From Cellulosimicrobium cellulans (GTDB lineage Bacteria; Actinomycetota; Actinomycetes; Actinomycetales; Cellulomonadaceae): 64,000 nucleotides of DNA. Both the position numbers and the translations under genes were made by a program. Below are positions 1-9,246 of this stretch, in pieces (within the stretch, counting starts at the first letter, position 1; each line of letters begins with the position of its first letter). The notes beneath the pieces were generated by a model that was not told the DNA's origin, did no database searches, and saw nothing but the letters and a program-made list of their open reading frames with translations. The DNA is taken from positions 62,001 through 126,000 of the forward strand of contig NZ_VEGH01000006.1 in NCBI RefSeq assembly GCF_007679345.1, read 5' to 3'.

Positions 1-990
1 CCCCGGATCGCGCAGACCGACCGCGCGGCGGCCGGCCGGTCCGCCCTCGGCGCGGCGCGCTCGGCGGCGGCGACGCTGCCGTTCGTGGCCCGGCTGGCCC
101 GGCTGCTGCGGGACCTGCAGCCCGACGTCGTGCACACGACCTCGCTCAAGGCGGACCTCATCGGCCTGCCCGCCGCCCGGCTCGCCCGCCGCCCCCTGGT
201 CTGGCACGTGCACGACCGGATCGCCGAGGACTACCTGCCGGGCCCGGTCGCCCGGGTCGTCCGCGTGCTCGCCCGGCGCGGGCCGCGGCACGTCGTGGTG
301 AACTCGCAGGCCACCGCCCGCACGCTGCTGCCGCTCCCGCGCGGCTGGACCCTCGCGTACCCCGGCCTCGCCCCCGAGCAGGTGGCCGCCGACCCCGCCG
401 CCCGCCCGGCGCCGGCGAGCCCGGTCGTCGGCCTGGTGGGACGCATCAGCCCGACCAAGGGGCAGCGCGAGTTCGTGGAGGCCGCCGCGCTGCTCGCCGA
501 GCGGTTCCCGGACGCGCGGTTCCGCGTCGTCGGCGCCGCGCTGTTCGAGGAGCAGGCGTACGAGGAGGAGCTGCGCGCCCGGGTCGCCGCGCTCGGGCTG
601 ACCGACCGCGTCGAGCTGACCGGCTGGGTGGCCGACCCGGTGGGGGAGATCGACCGGTTGTCCGTGCTGGTGCACGCGTCGCCGGTGCCGGAGCCGTTCG
701 GCCAGGTGGTCGTCGAGGGCATGGCCCGCGGGGTGCCCGTGGTCGCGACCGCGGGCGGCGGCGTGGACGAGATCGCGGTGGCCGGCGACGGCACGCCGCG
801 GTGCCTCGTGGTGCCGCCGCGGGACGTGCCGGCGCTGGCGGACGCGGTCGCGCGGGTGCTCGACCGGCCGGAGGAGGCCGCGGCGCGGGCCGACCGGGCG
901 TGGAAGGACGTGCAGGCCGACTACGCGATCGCCCGCACCGCCGAGCGGCTCACCGCGGTGTGGCGGCGGGCGACTCCCGCACGCGGCTGA
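1..990 (+). CDS. GT4-family glycosyltransferase, 5' end outside the window
   Basis: The reading frame is open from the first base of the window, so the start lies upstream; the GTG at position 85 is internal. The visible 329 residues are most of a GT-B fold retaining glycosyltransferase. There is a nucleotide-sugar-site GRISPTKGQ segment and the C-terminal E-x7-E region PEPFGQVVVEGMARG typical of GT4. Such enzymes transfer a sugar from an NDP-sugar to a growing glycan at the cytoplasmic membrane face. Its 3' end overlaps by 41 bp with the convergent gene on the other strand. Acceptor and sugar cannot be told from sequence. Confidence 0.85.
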   Translation, partial: PRIAQTDRAAAGRSALGAARSAAATLPFVARLARLLRDLQPDVVHTTSLKADLIGLPAARLARRPLVWHVHDRIAEDYLPGPVARVVRVLARRGPRHVVVNSQATARTLLPLPRGWTLAYPGLAPEQVAADPAARPAPASPVVGLVGRISPTKGQREFVEAAALLAERFPDARFRVVGAALFEEQAYEEELRARVAALGLTDRVELTGWVADPVGEIDRLSVLVHASPVPEPFGQVVVEGMARGVPVVATAGGGVDEIAVAGDGTPRCLVVPPRDVPALADAVARVLDRPEEAAARADRAWKDVQADYAIARTAERLTAVWRRATPARG

Positions 991-2191
991 GCACCGCCTG
1001 CATCTCGCGCACCCGGTCGGACCAGCGCGGCACGTCCGCCGGCGCCGGGCCGATGCCGGCCGGGCGGCCCTCCGCGAGCACCCGCACGACGGCGTCGGCC
1101 AGGTTCTGCGGCGAGGCGGTGGTGACCCGGTCGGCGGGCTGGTCCCGGAACCCGGCGACGGGGGTGGCGACGACCGGGCGGCCGACGGCCAGGTACTCGT
1201 AGAGCTTGATCGGGTCGAGCGAGTCGGTGAAGCCGTCGACCACGTGCGGCACCAGCAGGACGCCGGCGTGCTGCAGGTACCCGGGCACCAGCGCGGCCGG
1301 CCGCGGCCCGAGCACCACCGCGCCCGCCGCGTCCAGCCGGGTCAGGTCCAGCGGGTCGAGCAGCGCCGGGCCGACGAGCACCAGGTGCGCGCCGGTGGCG
1401 CGCAGGTGGGTGGCGACGCGCAGGCAGGCCGCCACGTCGAGCCGGTCCGGGTGCATCGTGCCGACGTACACCGCGTACGGCCCGTCCGGCAGGTCGGCGG
1501 GGCGGGCCTGCGGCGTGCGGTAGGCGTCGACGTCGACGGCGTTGGTGAGCAGCGTGACCGGGCGGTCGGCGCCCTTGGCCCGGGCCAGCGCCGGGGAGCA
1601 CACGACCACCTCGGCGCACCGCTCGACCAGCAGCGCCTCGGCCGCCCGCGTGCGCTCGAGCTCGGCGGGCTCGCGGACCGCGCGCAGCCAGTCGTCGGTC
1701 ACGTCGTACAGCGACCGCCAGCCGGTGGCGCGCAGCACGGCGGCGCCGTCGGGGTCGTTCACCCAGAGCACCGGGTCGGCCATGCCGAGCCGGCGGGCCA
1801 CCCGGGCCACCGTGCGGGCGCGCCGGTCGTCGCCGGCGGGGTCGAGGCGCCGCGGCAGCCACTTGGTCGGCCGGTACGCCCAGGCGCGGCCCGCGGGCGC
1901 GCCGTCGTCCGGGCCGAGCCGGCGCAGCCGCCGGCCGAGCGTGGGGGAGGCGCCGCGGCGCAGGTCGTGCAGGTGGTCGACCGGGGGCTCGACGAACAGC
2001 ACGCGCAGGCCGGGGTCGGTGGCGAGCAGGCCGGCCACCAGGTGCTGGTTGCGGCGCCACACCTCGTCCCACGGCTCGAGGGAGAGGACGACGAGGTCGC
2101 GGCGGTCGTCGCCCGGACGGGCGGGGGCGGCGACCGCCGGCCTCCCGGGGGCCGCGGACGGCCCCGCGTCGTCCCGGGTCCGGGCGCTCAC
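950..2191 (-). CDS. TuaH-like glycosyltransferase (GT4 superfamily)
   Basis: A 413-residue GT-B glycosyltransferase. The N-terminal part (about residues 28-50) carries VLSLEPWDEVWRRNQHL, and LYDVTDDW lies near residue 145; both are characteristic of TuaH-type glycosyltransferases of teichuronic-acid or exopolysaccharide clusters. The C-terminal domain has the DPIKLYEYLAVGRPVV nucleotide-sugar motif. I chose the GTG start at 2191 because it overlaps the stop of the upstream gene by 4 bp (GTGA), implying translational coupling. It is the last gene of the 11-gene leftward operon. Sugar specificity is unknown. Confidence 0.82.
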   Translation of the reverse strand: MSARTRDDAGPSAAPGRPAVAAPARPGDDRRDLVVLSLEPWDEVWRRNQHLVAGLLATDPGLRVLFVEPPVDHLHDLRRGASPTLGRRLRRLGPDDGAPAGRAWAYRPTKWLPRRLDPAGDDRRARTVARVARRLGMADPVLWVNDPDGAAVLRATGWRSLYDVTDDWLRAVREPAELERTRAAEALLVERCAEVVVCSPALARAKGADRPVTLLTNAVDVDAYRTPQARPADLPDGPYAVYVGTMHPDRLDVAACLRVATHLRATGAHLVLVGPALLDPLDLTRLDAAGAVVLGPRPAALVPGYLQHAGVLLVPHVVDGFTDSLDPIKLYEYLAVGRPVVATPVAGFRDQPADRVTTASPQNLADAVVRVLAEGRPAGIGPAPADVPRWSDRVREMQAVLSRVRESPAATPR

Positions 2192-3282
2192 GGGGTCACC
2201 CCCGCCGACGGGGCGGCCGACGTCGACGGGGCGGCGGGCGAGCCCGGCCCGAGCGGCGCGCCGAGCACCGCCGCGTACACCGCCGCGATGCCGTCCGCGT
2301 GCGCCTCCGGCCCGAACCGTCGCTGCTGCAGCGTCCGGAGCTCCTCGCCGTACGCCGCGCGCCGCTCGGGGTCGCGCGCGAGCCTGGCCAGCGCGGCCCC
2401 GGCGGCCGCCACGTCGTCCGGCGGCACGAGCACCGCGCCGTCCGCGGCCCCGACGGTCTCGCAGTGCCCGCCGCCGCGGCCCGCGACCACGGGGGTGCCG
2501 TGGGCCATCGCCTCGACGACCGACAGCCCGTACGGCTCGTCGCCGCGCGGCGCGAAGAAGATCCCGGCGGTGGCCAGCAGGGCCGGCATGTCGGCCCGCA
2601 TCCCCAGGAACCGGACCGACCCGCCGAGGCCGAGCGACCCCGCGAGCGCCTCCAGCTCCGGCCGCAGGGCGCCGTCGCCCGCGAGGTGCAGCTCCCACCC
2701 GTCGGCGGCCAGCCCGGAGGCGGCCCACATCCGCAGCGCGACGTCGGTGCGCTTCTCGGCCTCGAGCCGCTGCGCCATCAGCACCACCCGGCGGCGCTCG
2801 GGCTCCGCGCCGGTGCGCGGCACGGTGGGGACGCCGGGGTGCACGACGGTCGAGGGGCCCTCGACCCGGTCGGCGACGTACGCGCTGATCGCCACCTGGG
2901 CGGCGATGCGCGGCGCGACGAACCGGCCGACCGCGCGGCCCACCGCCGACGACCCGCGGCGGTCCGCGAAGTGCCGGGTGGCGACCACGGGGGCCCGGGC
3001 GGCGGCGGTCGCGGCCAGCTCGGCGGCCGTCATGTGCGCGTGCACCAGCCGGGCGTCCACGCGGCGCAGCCCGGCCGCGGCCCGCAGCGGGGTCGGCGCG
3101 GCCGCCCACCGCACCCCGGAGCCGGCGAGCTCGGCGGGCATCCGGTCGGCCGCGCCGCCGAGCACCTGCACCCGCAGGCCCCGCGCGTCCTGGGTGCGGG
3201 CGAGCGTCGTGACGTACCGCTCGACCCCGGCGAAGGCGTCGGTGCACACCACGTGCACGACGTCGACCGGCGCGGCGGTCAC
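2188..3282 (-). CDS. GT4-family glycosyltransferase
   Basis: 364 residues. The N-terminus has the glycine-rich acceptor-side motif AFAGVERYVTTLA (about residues 15-27). The C-terminal half shows LMAQRLEAEKRTDVAL and the E-x7-E region GDEPYGLSVVEAMAHGTPVV, the classic GT4 signature. The GTG start at 3282 overlaps the stop of the polymerase gene by 4 bp. It presumably adds one sugar of the repeat unit made by this operon. The Ala/Pro-rich C-terminal tail has no evident function. Confidence 0.85.
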   Translation of the reverse strand: MTAAPVDVVHVVCTDAFAGVERYVTTLARTQDARGLRVQVLGGAADRMPAELAGSGVRWAAAPTPLRAAAGLRRVDARLVHAHMTAAELAATAAARAPVVATRHFADRRGSSAVGRAVGRFVAPRIAAQVAISAYVADRVEGPSTVVHPGVPTVPRTGAEPERRRVVLMAQRLEAEKRTDVALRMWAASGLAADGWELHLAGDGALRPELEALAGSLGLGGSVRFLGMRADMPALLATAGIFFAPRGDEPYGLSVVEAMAHGTPVVAGRGGGHCETVGAADGAVLVPPDDVAAAGAALARLARDPERRAAYGEELRTLQQRRFGPEAHADGIAAVYAAVLGAPLGPGSPAAPSTSAAPSAGVTP

Positions 3283-4859
3283 GAGCGCTCCCGGTGGCCG
3301 ACGGGCAGCGGGCCGCGCCGGCGGCGGGGGCGGCCGCCCACGACGGCCTCGCGCAGGTGCCGGGCGCGCCGGCCCGCGGGGCTGTCCGCGGGGCCGGGGG
3401 TGCGGCGCGACGACGGGGGTGGCGGGCCGAGCGCGGCGGGGGCGTCCTCCTCCTCGCCGGAGCGCTGCGCGTGCGCCTGGGCGCCGAGGCAGATGCCCGC
3501 GATGACGAACGGGATCGACACCTGGGCCGCCACCCAGAACAGGTCGAACTGCCCCTGCACGAACCGCATGAGCACGAGGACGAACGCGAGGGTGCCGTAC
3601 CGGGAGTCGACCCGCCACAGGATGACGAGGATCGCCAGGAACATCACCAGGAAGCCGACCAGTCCGACGACCCCGCCGGAGGACAGCATCTCGAACTCGG
3701 CGTTCGGCGGCTGGAAGTTCTCCTCGAACCGGTCGGTGTACCACCAGCGCAGGCCGGCGCCGAACCAGGGGTACTCCTGCCAGATCAGCAGCGACTGCCG
3801 GAACCAGATGAGCCGCTGGTAGGCCGAGTTGTACTGGTTGCCGGACTCGAGCTGGTCCTGCACCAGCGTCCCGATGACGACGGCCGCGCCGGCGATCGCC
3901 AGCAGCACGATCTTCGACCGGTGCCGGTGGGGGTCGGGCCGCAGCGCGACGACCGCGATCGCCACCGCGAGGCCGATCAGCGCCTGCCGCGACTGCGCGA
4001 CCAGGATCCCGGCGAGGAACAGCCCGAAGAGCGCGAGGCACACCAGGTCGTTCCACCGCAGCCAGCGCGGCCGGGCGTAGACGATGATCGCCGCGAACGC
4101 GAGCACGCACCCGATGTAGTTCTTGTGCATGAGCAGCGGCTCGTTGAGGTACACCGGCCCGGTGTTGCCCGACGCGAGGTTCACCGCGAACTGCGCGAGG
4201 GCGGCCAGCGCCACGACGACCGACCCCCCGACGTACAGGCCCAGCGCGAGCCGGGCGTGCCCGGCCGCCCCGATCGCCCAGCCGACCAGGAGCGCCCCGC
4301 CGACCAGCAGCCACTCGTGGAACCACTCGACCGCGTTCGCCGCGTACGGGTTCGCGATCACGGTGAACAGCACCGTGGCCTGGTAGAACGCCGAGGCCCA
4401 CAGCACGTTCCGCATCGGGCGGGTCAGCGGCCGCCGGCAGAACAGCAGGGCCGGCCAGAACGCGGCGAACAGCACGAAGTCCGACACCGACAGCGCCCCG
4501 CCGACCCGGTTCACCAGCAGCAGCAGCGGCATGCCGAGCACCGGCAGCGCCATCGGCATCCGCAGCGTGAGGCCGACGACGAGCACGGCCGCCGCGACAC
4601 CGAGCGCGAGCAGCGGCTGGGTGGAGGTGACCGCGGCGACGACCAGGCCGACGGCGACCAGGCCGCCGCCGGCGAGCGCGCGGCGGCCGGCGGTGGTCGC
4701 GGGGAGCCGCTCGGCGACGGCGCCGCCGAGGGCGGTCCGGTGCGGGCGGATGCCGGGGGCGAGCGCGGCGGCGGGGGCCGGGGCGGACGGGGCCGGGGCG
4801 GACGGGGCCGGGGCGGCGGCGCGGGGCGCGGCGGCCGTGGGCGGGGTGGTGGTCGTCAC
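3279..4859 (-). CDS. O-antigen polymerase/ligase-like membrane protein
   Basis: 526 residues with roughly 11-12 hydrophobic segments from about residue 60 to 475, an Ala/Pro-rich N-terminal tail and an Arg-rich C-terminal tail. The long non-membrane loop after the segment GTLVQDQLESG, with its Tyr/Trp-rich RLIWFRQSLLIWQEYPWFGAG stretch, is the arrangement seen in the Wzy/WaaL O-antigen ligase family. It most likely polymerises repeat units or attaches a glycan to an acceptor outside the membrane. Gene order and 4-bp overlaps on both sides place it inside the polysaccharide operon. Polymerase and ligase cannot be separated by sequence alone. Confidence 0.8.
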   Translation of the reverse strand: MTTTTPPTAAAPRAAAPAPSAPAPSAPAPAAALAPGIRPHRTALGGAVAERLPATTAGRRALAGGGLVAVGLVVAAVTSTQPLLALGVAAAVLVVGLTLRMPMALPVLGMPLLLLVNRVGGALSVSDFVLFAAFWPALLFCRRPLTRPMRNVLWASAFYQATVLFTVIANPYAANAVEWFHEWLLVGGALLVGWAIGAAGHARLALGLYVGGSVVVALAALAQFAVNLASGNTGPVYLNEPLLMHKNYIGCVLAFAAIIVYARPRWLRWNDLVCLALFGLFLAGILVAQSRQALIGLAVAIAVVALRPDPHRHRSKIVLLAIAGAAVVIGTLVQDQLESGNQYNSAYQRLIWFRQSLLIWQEYPWFGAGLRWWYTDRFEENFQPPNAEFEMLSSGGVVGLVGFLVMFLAILVILWRVDSRYGTLAFVLVLMRFVQGQFDLFWVAAQVSIPFVIAGICLGAQAHAQRSGEEEDAPAALGPPPPSSRRTPGPADSPAGRRARHLREAVVGGRPRRRRGPLPVGHRERS

Positions 4860-7069
4860 GCGGCGGCCTCCCGGTCGGTGGTCTCGGGGGCGGGTGCGTC
4901 GGTGCGGGTGGCGGGCGGGGCCGGGCTCGGCTCGGCCTGCGGGTCGACGGCCGGCGCCGGGGCGCCGGGTGCCGGGGTGCCGGGTGCCGGGGTGCCGGGC
5001 GCGGGCCGGGGCGCGCGGGGGTCGCCCAGCGCCGCCTCGGCCCGCAGCGGCCCGCGCAGGTACAGCCGCAGCCGCAGCCGGGCGGCTTCGCCGCGGTCGC
5101 CGGGGAGCAGCGCGCGCGGCACCGCCCCGAGCACCACGGCCGCGCGGGCGGAGGCCCAGCCCGCCGCGCCGTGGTGGGTGCGGAAGTACCGCTCCTGGGA
5201 CGCGTGGAAGTGGGTCTCGCGGCGGGTCGGGTCGGTGCTGGTGCCGCCGCCGACGTGCCCGGCGAGCACGTCCTCGACGACGGCGGACCGCCACCCGGCG
5301 TCGTGCGCGCGGCGCTGCCAGTCGGTCTCCTCGGAGTACAGGAAGAACCGCTCGTCGAACCCGCCGACCGCCGCCAGCGCCGTCCGGCGGAGCAGCAGCA
5401 CGGAACCGATCACGAAGCCCTCGCGCGTCTCGGGCACGCCGAGCCCGACCGCCTGGCGCCAGGCGGCGGCCGGGGTGGGGAAGGGCCAGCGCACCCGCGC
5501 GGGGGTGCCGTCGTCGTCCACCTGCGCCGGGCCGACGGCGGCCAGGCCGGGCTCGGCGCGCAGCGCCCGGTGCAGGGCGCGCACGCCGTCCAGGTCGACC
5601 CGGGCGTCCGGGTTCAGCAGCAGCACGTCCGCGCCGGGACGGGCGGCGCGCACCCCGAGGTTCACGGCCGCGGCGAAGCCGAGGTTGGCACCTGGGTCGA
5701 GGTAGCGCGCGCCGGCGTCCTCGGCGACGCGCCGGACCTCCGGGTCGCCGGAGTTGTCGACCACGGTGACCGGCAGCGCGCCCGCCAGCGGCGTGAGCGC
5801 CCGCCCGAGCAGCCCGGCGGCGTGGTACGCGACGACGACGACCTCGGGATCGCCGGCGTCGCCCGCGGCCGCGCCGCCGCCCGGGCCGCCGCCCGCGACG
5901 ACCTGCCGGTACATCGCCTCGTAGCGCTCCGCGATCGCCGCCCAGGTGTACTCGGCCGCCCGCTCCGCGCCCGTCGCGCGCATCCGCGCCGCCAGGCCCG
6001 CGTCGTCGACCACGGCGACCAGCGCCGCGGCGAGCGCGCCGGCGTCGCCGGGCGGCACGAGCGTCCCCGCCCCGCCGACCACGTCGCGCAGGGCCCCGCT
6101 GTCCGAGGCCACCACGGGCACGCCCGCGGCCATCGCCTCGACCGCGACCCGGCCGAACTGCTCGAGCCAGCCGGGCGTCGGCACGGACGGCACCGCGAGC
6201 ACGTCGAGCCCCCGGTAGAACGCGTCGAGCGCGTCCCCGGACACGTGCCCGTGGAACGTCACCCGGCCCGCCAGGGCGGGCGTCGCGGCCCGTGCGCGCA
6301 GCGCGGCCTCGTGCGGGCCGGCGCCGGCGACGGCCACGGTGATCCGCGGCTCGGCTTCGGCGGCGTCGAGCAGCACGTCGAGACCCTTGTGCGGGTGCAG
6401 GAGGCGGCCGACGTAGCCGGTGCGTGCGGGGGCGGCCGCACCGACTACGCCGGCGTCCGTGGGGGCGCCCTCGTCCCGAGCGCCCCGTGTCCGGGAGCCC
6501 GCGTCCTGAGCTCCCGGGTGCCCGGCGACCGCGTCGCGCGCGCCGGGGGGTTCGACGCCGAGGCCGATGACGTGCGCGGGGGCGGTGAGCCCCTTGGCGC
6601 GCAGCACGTCGCCCGCCTCGGCGTTGCAGACGCTGACCGCGCCGGCCCCGCGCAGCGCGCGCCGCTCCCACCAGCGGAACGGCGCGGGGTAGCGCTTGGC
6701 GATGTTCTGCGCGGAGTACAGGACGTACGGCACGCGCGACCGGCGCAGCGCCCGGAGCAGCAGCACCTCGGCCGTGGCCAGGGCGGCGGGCTCCTCGTGC
6801 AGGTCCAGCACGTCCCAGTCCTCGCCGAGCGCGCGCCAGATCGGGCGCGGGTCGTAGAGGAACACGTTCGGGTGGCGGCCGACCGTGCGCACGCCGACCA
6901 CGTCCTCGCCCGGCTGCGGCTCCAGGTCGACGTCCCGGCCGCCCTCGGCCCACGTGCGCGCGCTGAGCGTCCGCACCGTCAGGCCGCGGGCGCGCAGGGC
7001 GGACTCCCGCCCGCGCCACGCCGTGACGACGGCGCTGTGGGACACCCGGAGCACGCGCATGGGGACCAT
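4856..7069 (-). CDS. Bifunctional glycosyltransferase, GT4-GT2 fusion
   Basis: 737 residues with two catalytic modules. The GT4 module covers about residues 1-390, with GYVGRLLHPHKGLDVLLDA and PTPGWLEQFGRVAVEAMAAGVPVV. The GT2 module of the rhamnosyltransferase type covers about residues 405-650, with VTVVDNSGDPEV, LLLNPDARVD and GGFDERFFLYSEETDW. The tail is a Pro/Ala/Thr repeat (PGTPA units). I chose the ATG at 7069 because GGAGGTGA lies 8 bases upstream; the next ATG (7060) is too far from it. Fusion suggests two consecutive transfers onto one acceptor. A copy of the locus-wide TGTCCGATTT motif lies directly before the ribosome site. Confidence 0.85.
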   Translation of the reverse strand: MVPMRVLRVSHSAVVTAWRGRESALRARGLTVRTLSARTWAEGGRDVDLEPQPGEDVVGVRTVGRHPNVFLYDPRPIWRALGEDWDVLDLHEEPAALATAEVLLLRALRRSRVPYVLYSAQNIAKRYPAPFRWWERRALRGAGAVSVCNAEAGDVLRAKGLTAPAHVIGLGVEPPGARDAVAGHPGAQDAGSRTRGARDEGAPTDAGVVGAAAPARTGYVGRLLHPHKGLDVLLDAAEAEPRITVAVAGAGPHEAALRARAATPALAGRVTFHGHVSGDALDAFYRGLDVLAVPSVPTPGWLEQFGRVAVEAMAAGVPVVASDSGALRDVVGGAGTLVPPGDAGALAAALVAVVDDAGLAARMRATGAERAAEYTWAAIAERYEAMYRQVVAGGGPGGGAAAGDAGDPEVVVVAYHAAGLLGRALTPLAGALPVTVVDNSGDPEVRRVAEDAGARYLDPGANLGFAAAVNLGVRAARPGADVLLLNPDARVDLDGVRALHRALRAEPGLAAVGPAQVDDDGTPARVRWPFPTPAAAWRQAVGLGVPETREGFVIGSVLLLRRTALAAVGGFDERFFLYSEETDWQRRAHDAGWRSAVVEDVLAGHVGGGTSTDPTRRETHFHASQERYFRTHHGAAGWASARAAVVLGAVPRALLPGDRGEAARLRLRLYLRGPLRAEAALGDPRAPRPAPGTPAPGTPAPGAPAPAVDPQAEPSPAPPATRTDAPAPETTDREAAA

Positions 7070-7087
7070 CGTGCCGGTCACCTCCAC

Positions 7088-7118
7088 AAATCGGACATCT
7101 GGTGCAAAAGGTTCACCC
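7088..7118 (-). promoter_or_regulatory. Polysaccharide-locus motif, copy a
   Basis: Read leftward: GGGTGAA, 13 bases, then ATGTCCGATTT, ending just before the GGAGGTGA ribosome site of the GT4-GT2 fusion. It begins inside the end of the upstream gene (stop at 7113). The core matches six other copies in this locus. Its position would allow an internal promoter, an operator or a control site in the leader RNA. Confidence 0.6.
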
Positions 7119-8336
7119 GACCGGCGTGGGTGAAACGCCGGCGACCTCGGTCAGCACGGCGTCCAGCCGCCCGCGCGCCCAGGCCCAGTCGTGCGTCCGC
7201 GCCCACGACCGGCAGCGCGACCCGATCCGGCGGCGCAGCGCCTCGTCGTCCGCCAGCGCCTCCAGCGCCGCCGCGAGCTCCGCCGGGTCGTCCGGGCGCA
7301 CCAGCACGCCCGCGTCGCCCGCGACCTCGGGGATGCCGCCGATCGCTGACGCGACGACGGGGACCCCGCTGGCCATGCCCTCCATGACGGTGAGCGCGAA
7401 CGGCTCGGCCCACCGCGACGGCACGACCACGACGTCCGCCTCCCGGTAGACCGCGGCCACCTGGGCGCGCGGGGTGAACGGCAGCAGCCGCACCCGGTCG
7501 CCGAGCGCCACGGCCTTCGCGCGCAGCTCCCGCTCGTACGGCGACGGCGCCGCGCCCGCGTCGAAGTTCTGCGAGCCGACCACGGTCAGCTCGACGTCGT
7601 CCCGGCCCAGCCGCGCGACGGCGTCGACGACCACGTCCGCGCCCTTGTCCGGGATCATCCGGCCGACGAACAGCACCCGCAGGCGCTCCCCGCGACCCGG
7701 GTCCGCACGCGGCACGAACCGGGTGGTGTCCACGCCGTTCGGCACCACCCGGAGGCGGTCGCGCAGCCGCGCGGGCAGGTGCGCGGCGGTCTGGTCGGCC
7801 AGCGCGCCGCTCACGCACACGATCGCCGCCGCCCGGCCGAGGACGCGGTCGGCCTCGCGGGGGGAGTAGGTGCGCAGCAGCAGGTTGTGCGCGTACAGCA
7901 CCGGCGCGTGCCGCTCGTGCACCAGGGGCACGAGCTGCGGGGCGTTGTGCGCGAGCACCACGCCGGGCTCCCACGCGTCCTGGTCGGCCAGGGTCGGGCG
8001 CAGCGTGCGCCGCACGCCCGGGCGGGGGAGCCCGAGCCGGCCCGCCAGCGCGTCGAGGTACCGGTCCGCCGGGCGCGCGGTGGCGAGCGGGTAGCCCACC
8101 GGGTCCGCGCTGGCGTACCGGTCGGGGTAGGTGCCGTCGGCGACGACGACCCGCGGCCGCGGCGTCGCGTCGGCGGGCAGCGCGGCGCAGAGGCCGTCGA
8201 CGACGGTCGGGATGGCCGAGCCGGTGCGCGGGGAGAAGTGGTCGCCGGGCGTGAGGACGTGCACCTCGGGCACGCGCGCACCCGCGCCCGCCCCGCCGCC
8301 CGCGCCCGCCGCGCCGGCCCCGCCGGACGCGCTCAC
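7113..8336 (-). CDS. GT4-family glycosyltransferase
   Basis: 407 residues. After a Gly/Ala-rich start (residues 1-20) comes HVLTPGDHFSPRTGSAIPTVV, the N-terminal GT-B substrate loop. Later come VVPNGVDTTRFVP, LFVGRMIPDKGADVVV and the E-x7-E region RWAEPFALTVMEGMASGVPVV. These make it a confident GT4 member. The GTG start at 8336 overlaps the stop of the GT2 gene by 4 bp. Its last bases overlap motif copy a, and 43 bp separate it from the fusion gene, the largest gap in the operon. Sugar specificity is unknown. Confidence 0.85.
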   Translation of the reverse strand: MSASGGAGAAGAGGGAGAGARVPEVHVLTPGDHFSPRTGSAIPTVVDGLCAALPADATPRPRVVVADGTYPDRYASADPVGYPLATARPADRYLDALAGRLGLPRPGVRRTLRPTLADQDAWEPGVVLAHNAPQLVPLVHERHAPVLYAHNLLLRTYSPREADRVLGRAAAIVCVSGALADQTAAHLPARLRDRLRVVPNGVDTTRFVPRADPGRGERLRVLFVGRMIPDKGADVVVDAVARLGRDDVELTVVGSQNFDAGAAPSPYERELRAKAVALGDRVRLLPFTPRAQVAAVYREADVVVVPSRWAEPFALTVMEGMASGVPVVASAIGGIPEVAGDAGVLVRPDDPAELAAALEALADDEALRRRIGSRCRSWARTHDWAWARGRLDAVLTEVAGVSPTPVG

Positions 8337-9220
8337 CGGCGCCGGCTCCGCGGCTCGAGCCCGAGCGCGGCCCACACGTCGGCGGCCGGCCCGCGCCAGC
8401 GCGGGATCGTCCACGCCACCGGGATCGTCGCCAGCGCGCGCGCCTTCTCCGCCGCGGGCACGTCCGAGGCGAGCACGCCCCGCGCCAGCTCGACGCTCAC
8501 CTTCGTGTGCGGGAAGGCGAACCGGACCGACGCCGACGGGGCGTGCCACGCCACCTGCGCCTGGCCCTGCTGGGAGAACTGCTCGCTGTGCCGGCGCTGC
8601 AGGAACAGCTGCTCGGGCACGAGTGCGAACGGCCCCTGGCAGGCGAGCTCGGCCAGGATCACCAGGTCGTTGCCGACCGTCGGGCGGATGCCCCGGGTCC
8701 GGCGCAGCGCCTCGGTGCGGTGCAGGCCGTAGAACAGGTGCGCCGCCTGCGCCCGCAGGAAGTGCCCCATCCGCTCGTGCGGGGTCGGCTCGTCGCACGC
8801 GAGGTCGGCGTCGTTCAGGTCCTCGGTGACGATCCCGCCCGCGTCGATGATCTGGGTACGGGGGTACACCAGCACCGTCGCGGGGTCCGACTCGGCGAAC
8901 ACCTCCAGGCAGCGCCGGACGAACGCCGGGCGCCGGACGTCGTCGGCGGCGGCCCAGGTGAAGTACGGGGCTGTCGCCAGGGACAGCACGTGGTTGAAGT
9001 TGAACCGCCCGCCCCGGTTCTCCGGCAGCCGGACGTACCGGATGCGGTCGTCCTCGGCCGCGGCGGCGCGGCAGATCTCCTCGGTGGCGTCGGTCGAGGC
9101 GTTGTCCGAGATCACGATCTCGAGGTCGGCCTCGTCCTGCTCCCGCACGGAGTCGAGCGCGGCGGGCAGGTACTTCTCGCCGTTGTAGACGGGCATGCCC
9201 ACGGTGGCCCTGGGGCTCAT
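8333..9220 (-). CDS. GT2-family glycosyltransferase
   Basis: 295 residues, GT-A fold. It has VGMPVYNGEKYLPAALDSV at the N-terminus, VISDNASTDAT near residue 40 and WAAADDVRRP near residue 95 as the nucleotide-binding and metal-binding region. GDDV-type acidic pairs coordinate the sugar nucleotide in this family. The start is ATG at 9220, preceded by GGAGGTCACC. It lies between the extracytoplasmic glycosidase gene and the next glycosyltransferase in the operon, so it is probably another repeat-unit assembly step. The product is cytoplasmic, with no signal peptide. Confidence 0.85.
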   Translation of the reverse strand: MSPRATVGMPVYNGEKYLPAALDSVREQDEADLEIVISDNASTDATEEICRAAAAEDDRIRYVRLPENRGGRFNFNHVLSLATAPYFTWAAADDVRRPAFVRRCLEVFAESDPATVLVYPRTQIIDAGGIVTEDLNDADLACDEPTPHERMGHFLRAQAAHLFYGLHRTEALRRTRGIRPTVGNDLVILAELACQGPFALVPEQLFLQRRHSEQFSQQGQAQVAWHAPSASVRFAFPHTKVSVELARGVLASDVPAAEKARALATIPVAWTIPRWRGPAADVWAALGLEPRSRRR

Positions 9221-9246
9221 GGTGACCTCCTGCGTCGACGGGGTGG

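Noticed and set aside
950-3247. A single 765-residue protein spanning two glycosyltransferase genes
   Set aside because: Only the part after the GTG at 2191 looks like a protein; the upstream half is an Arg/Ala-rich shadow of the neighbouring gene in another frame.
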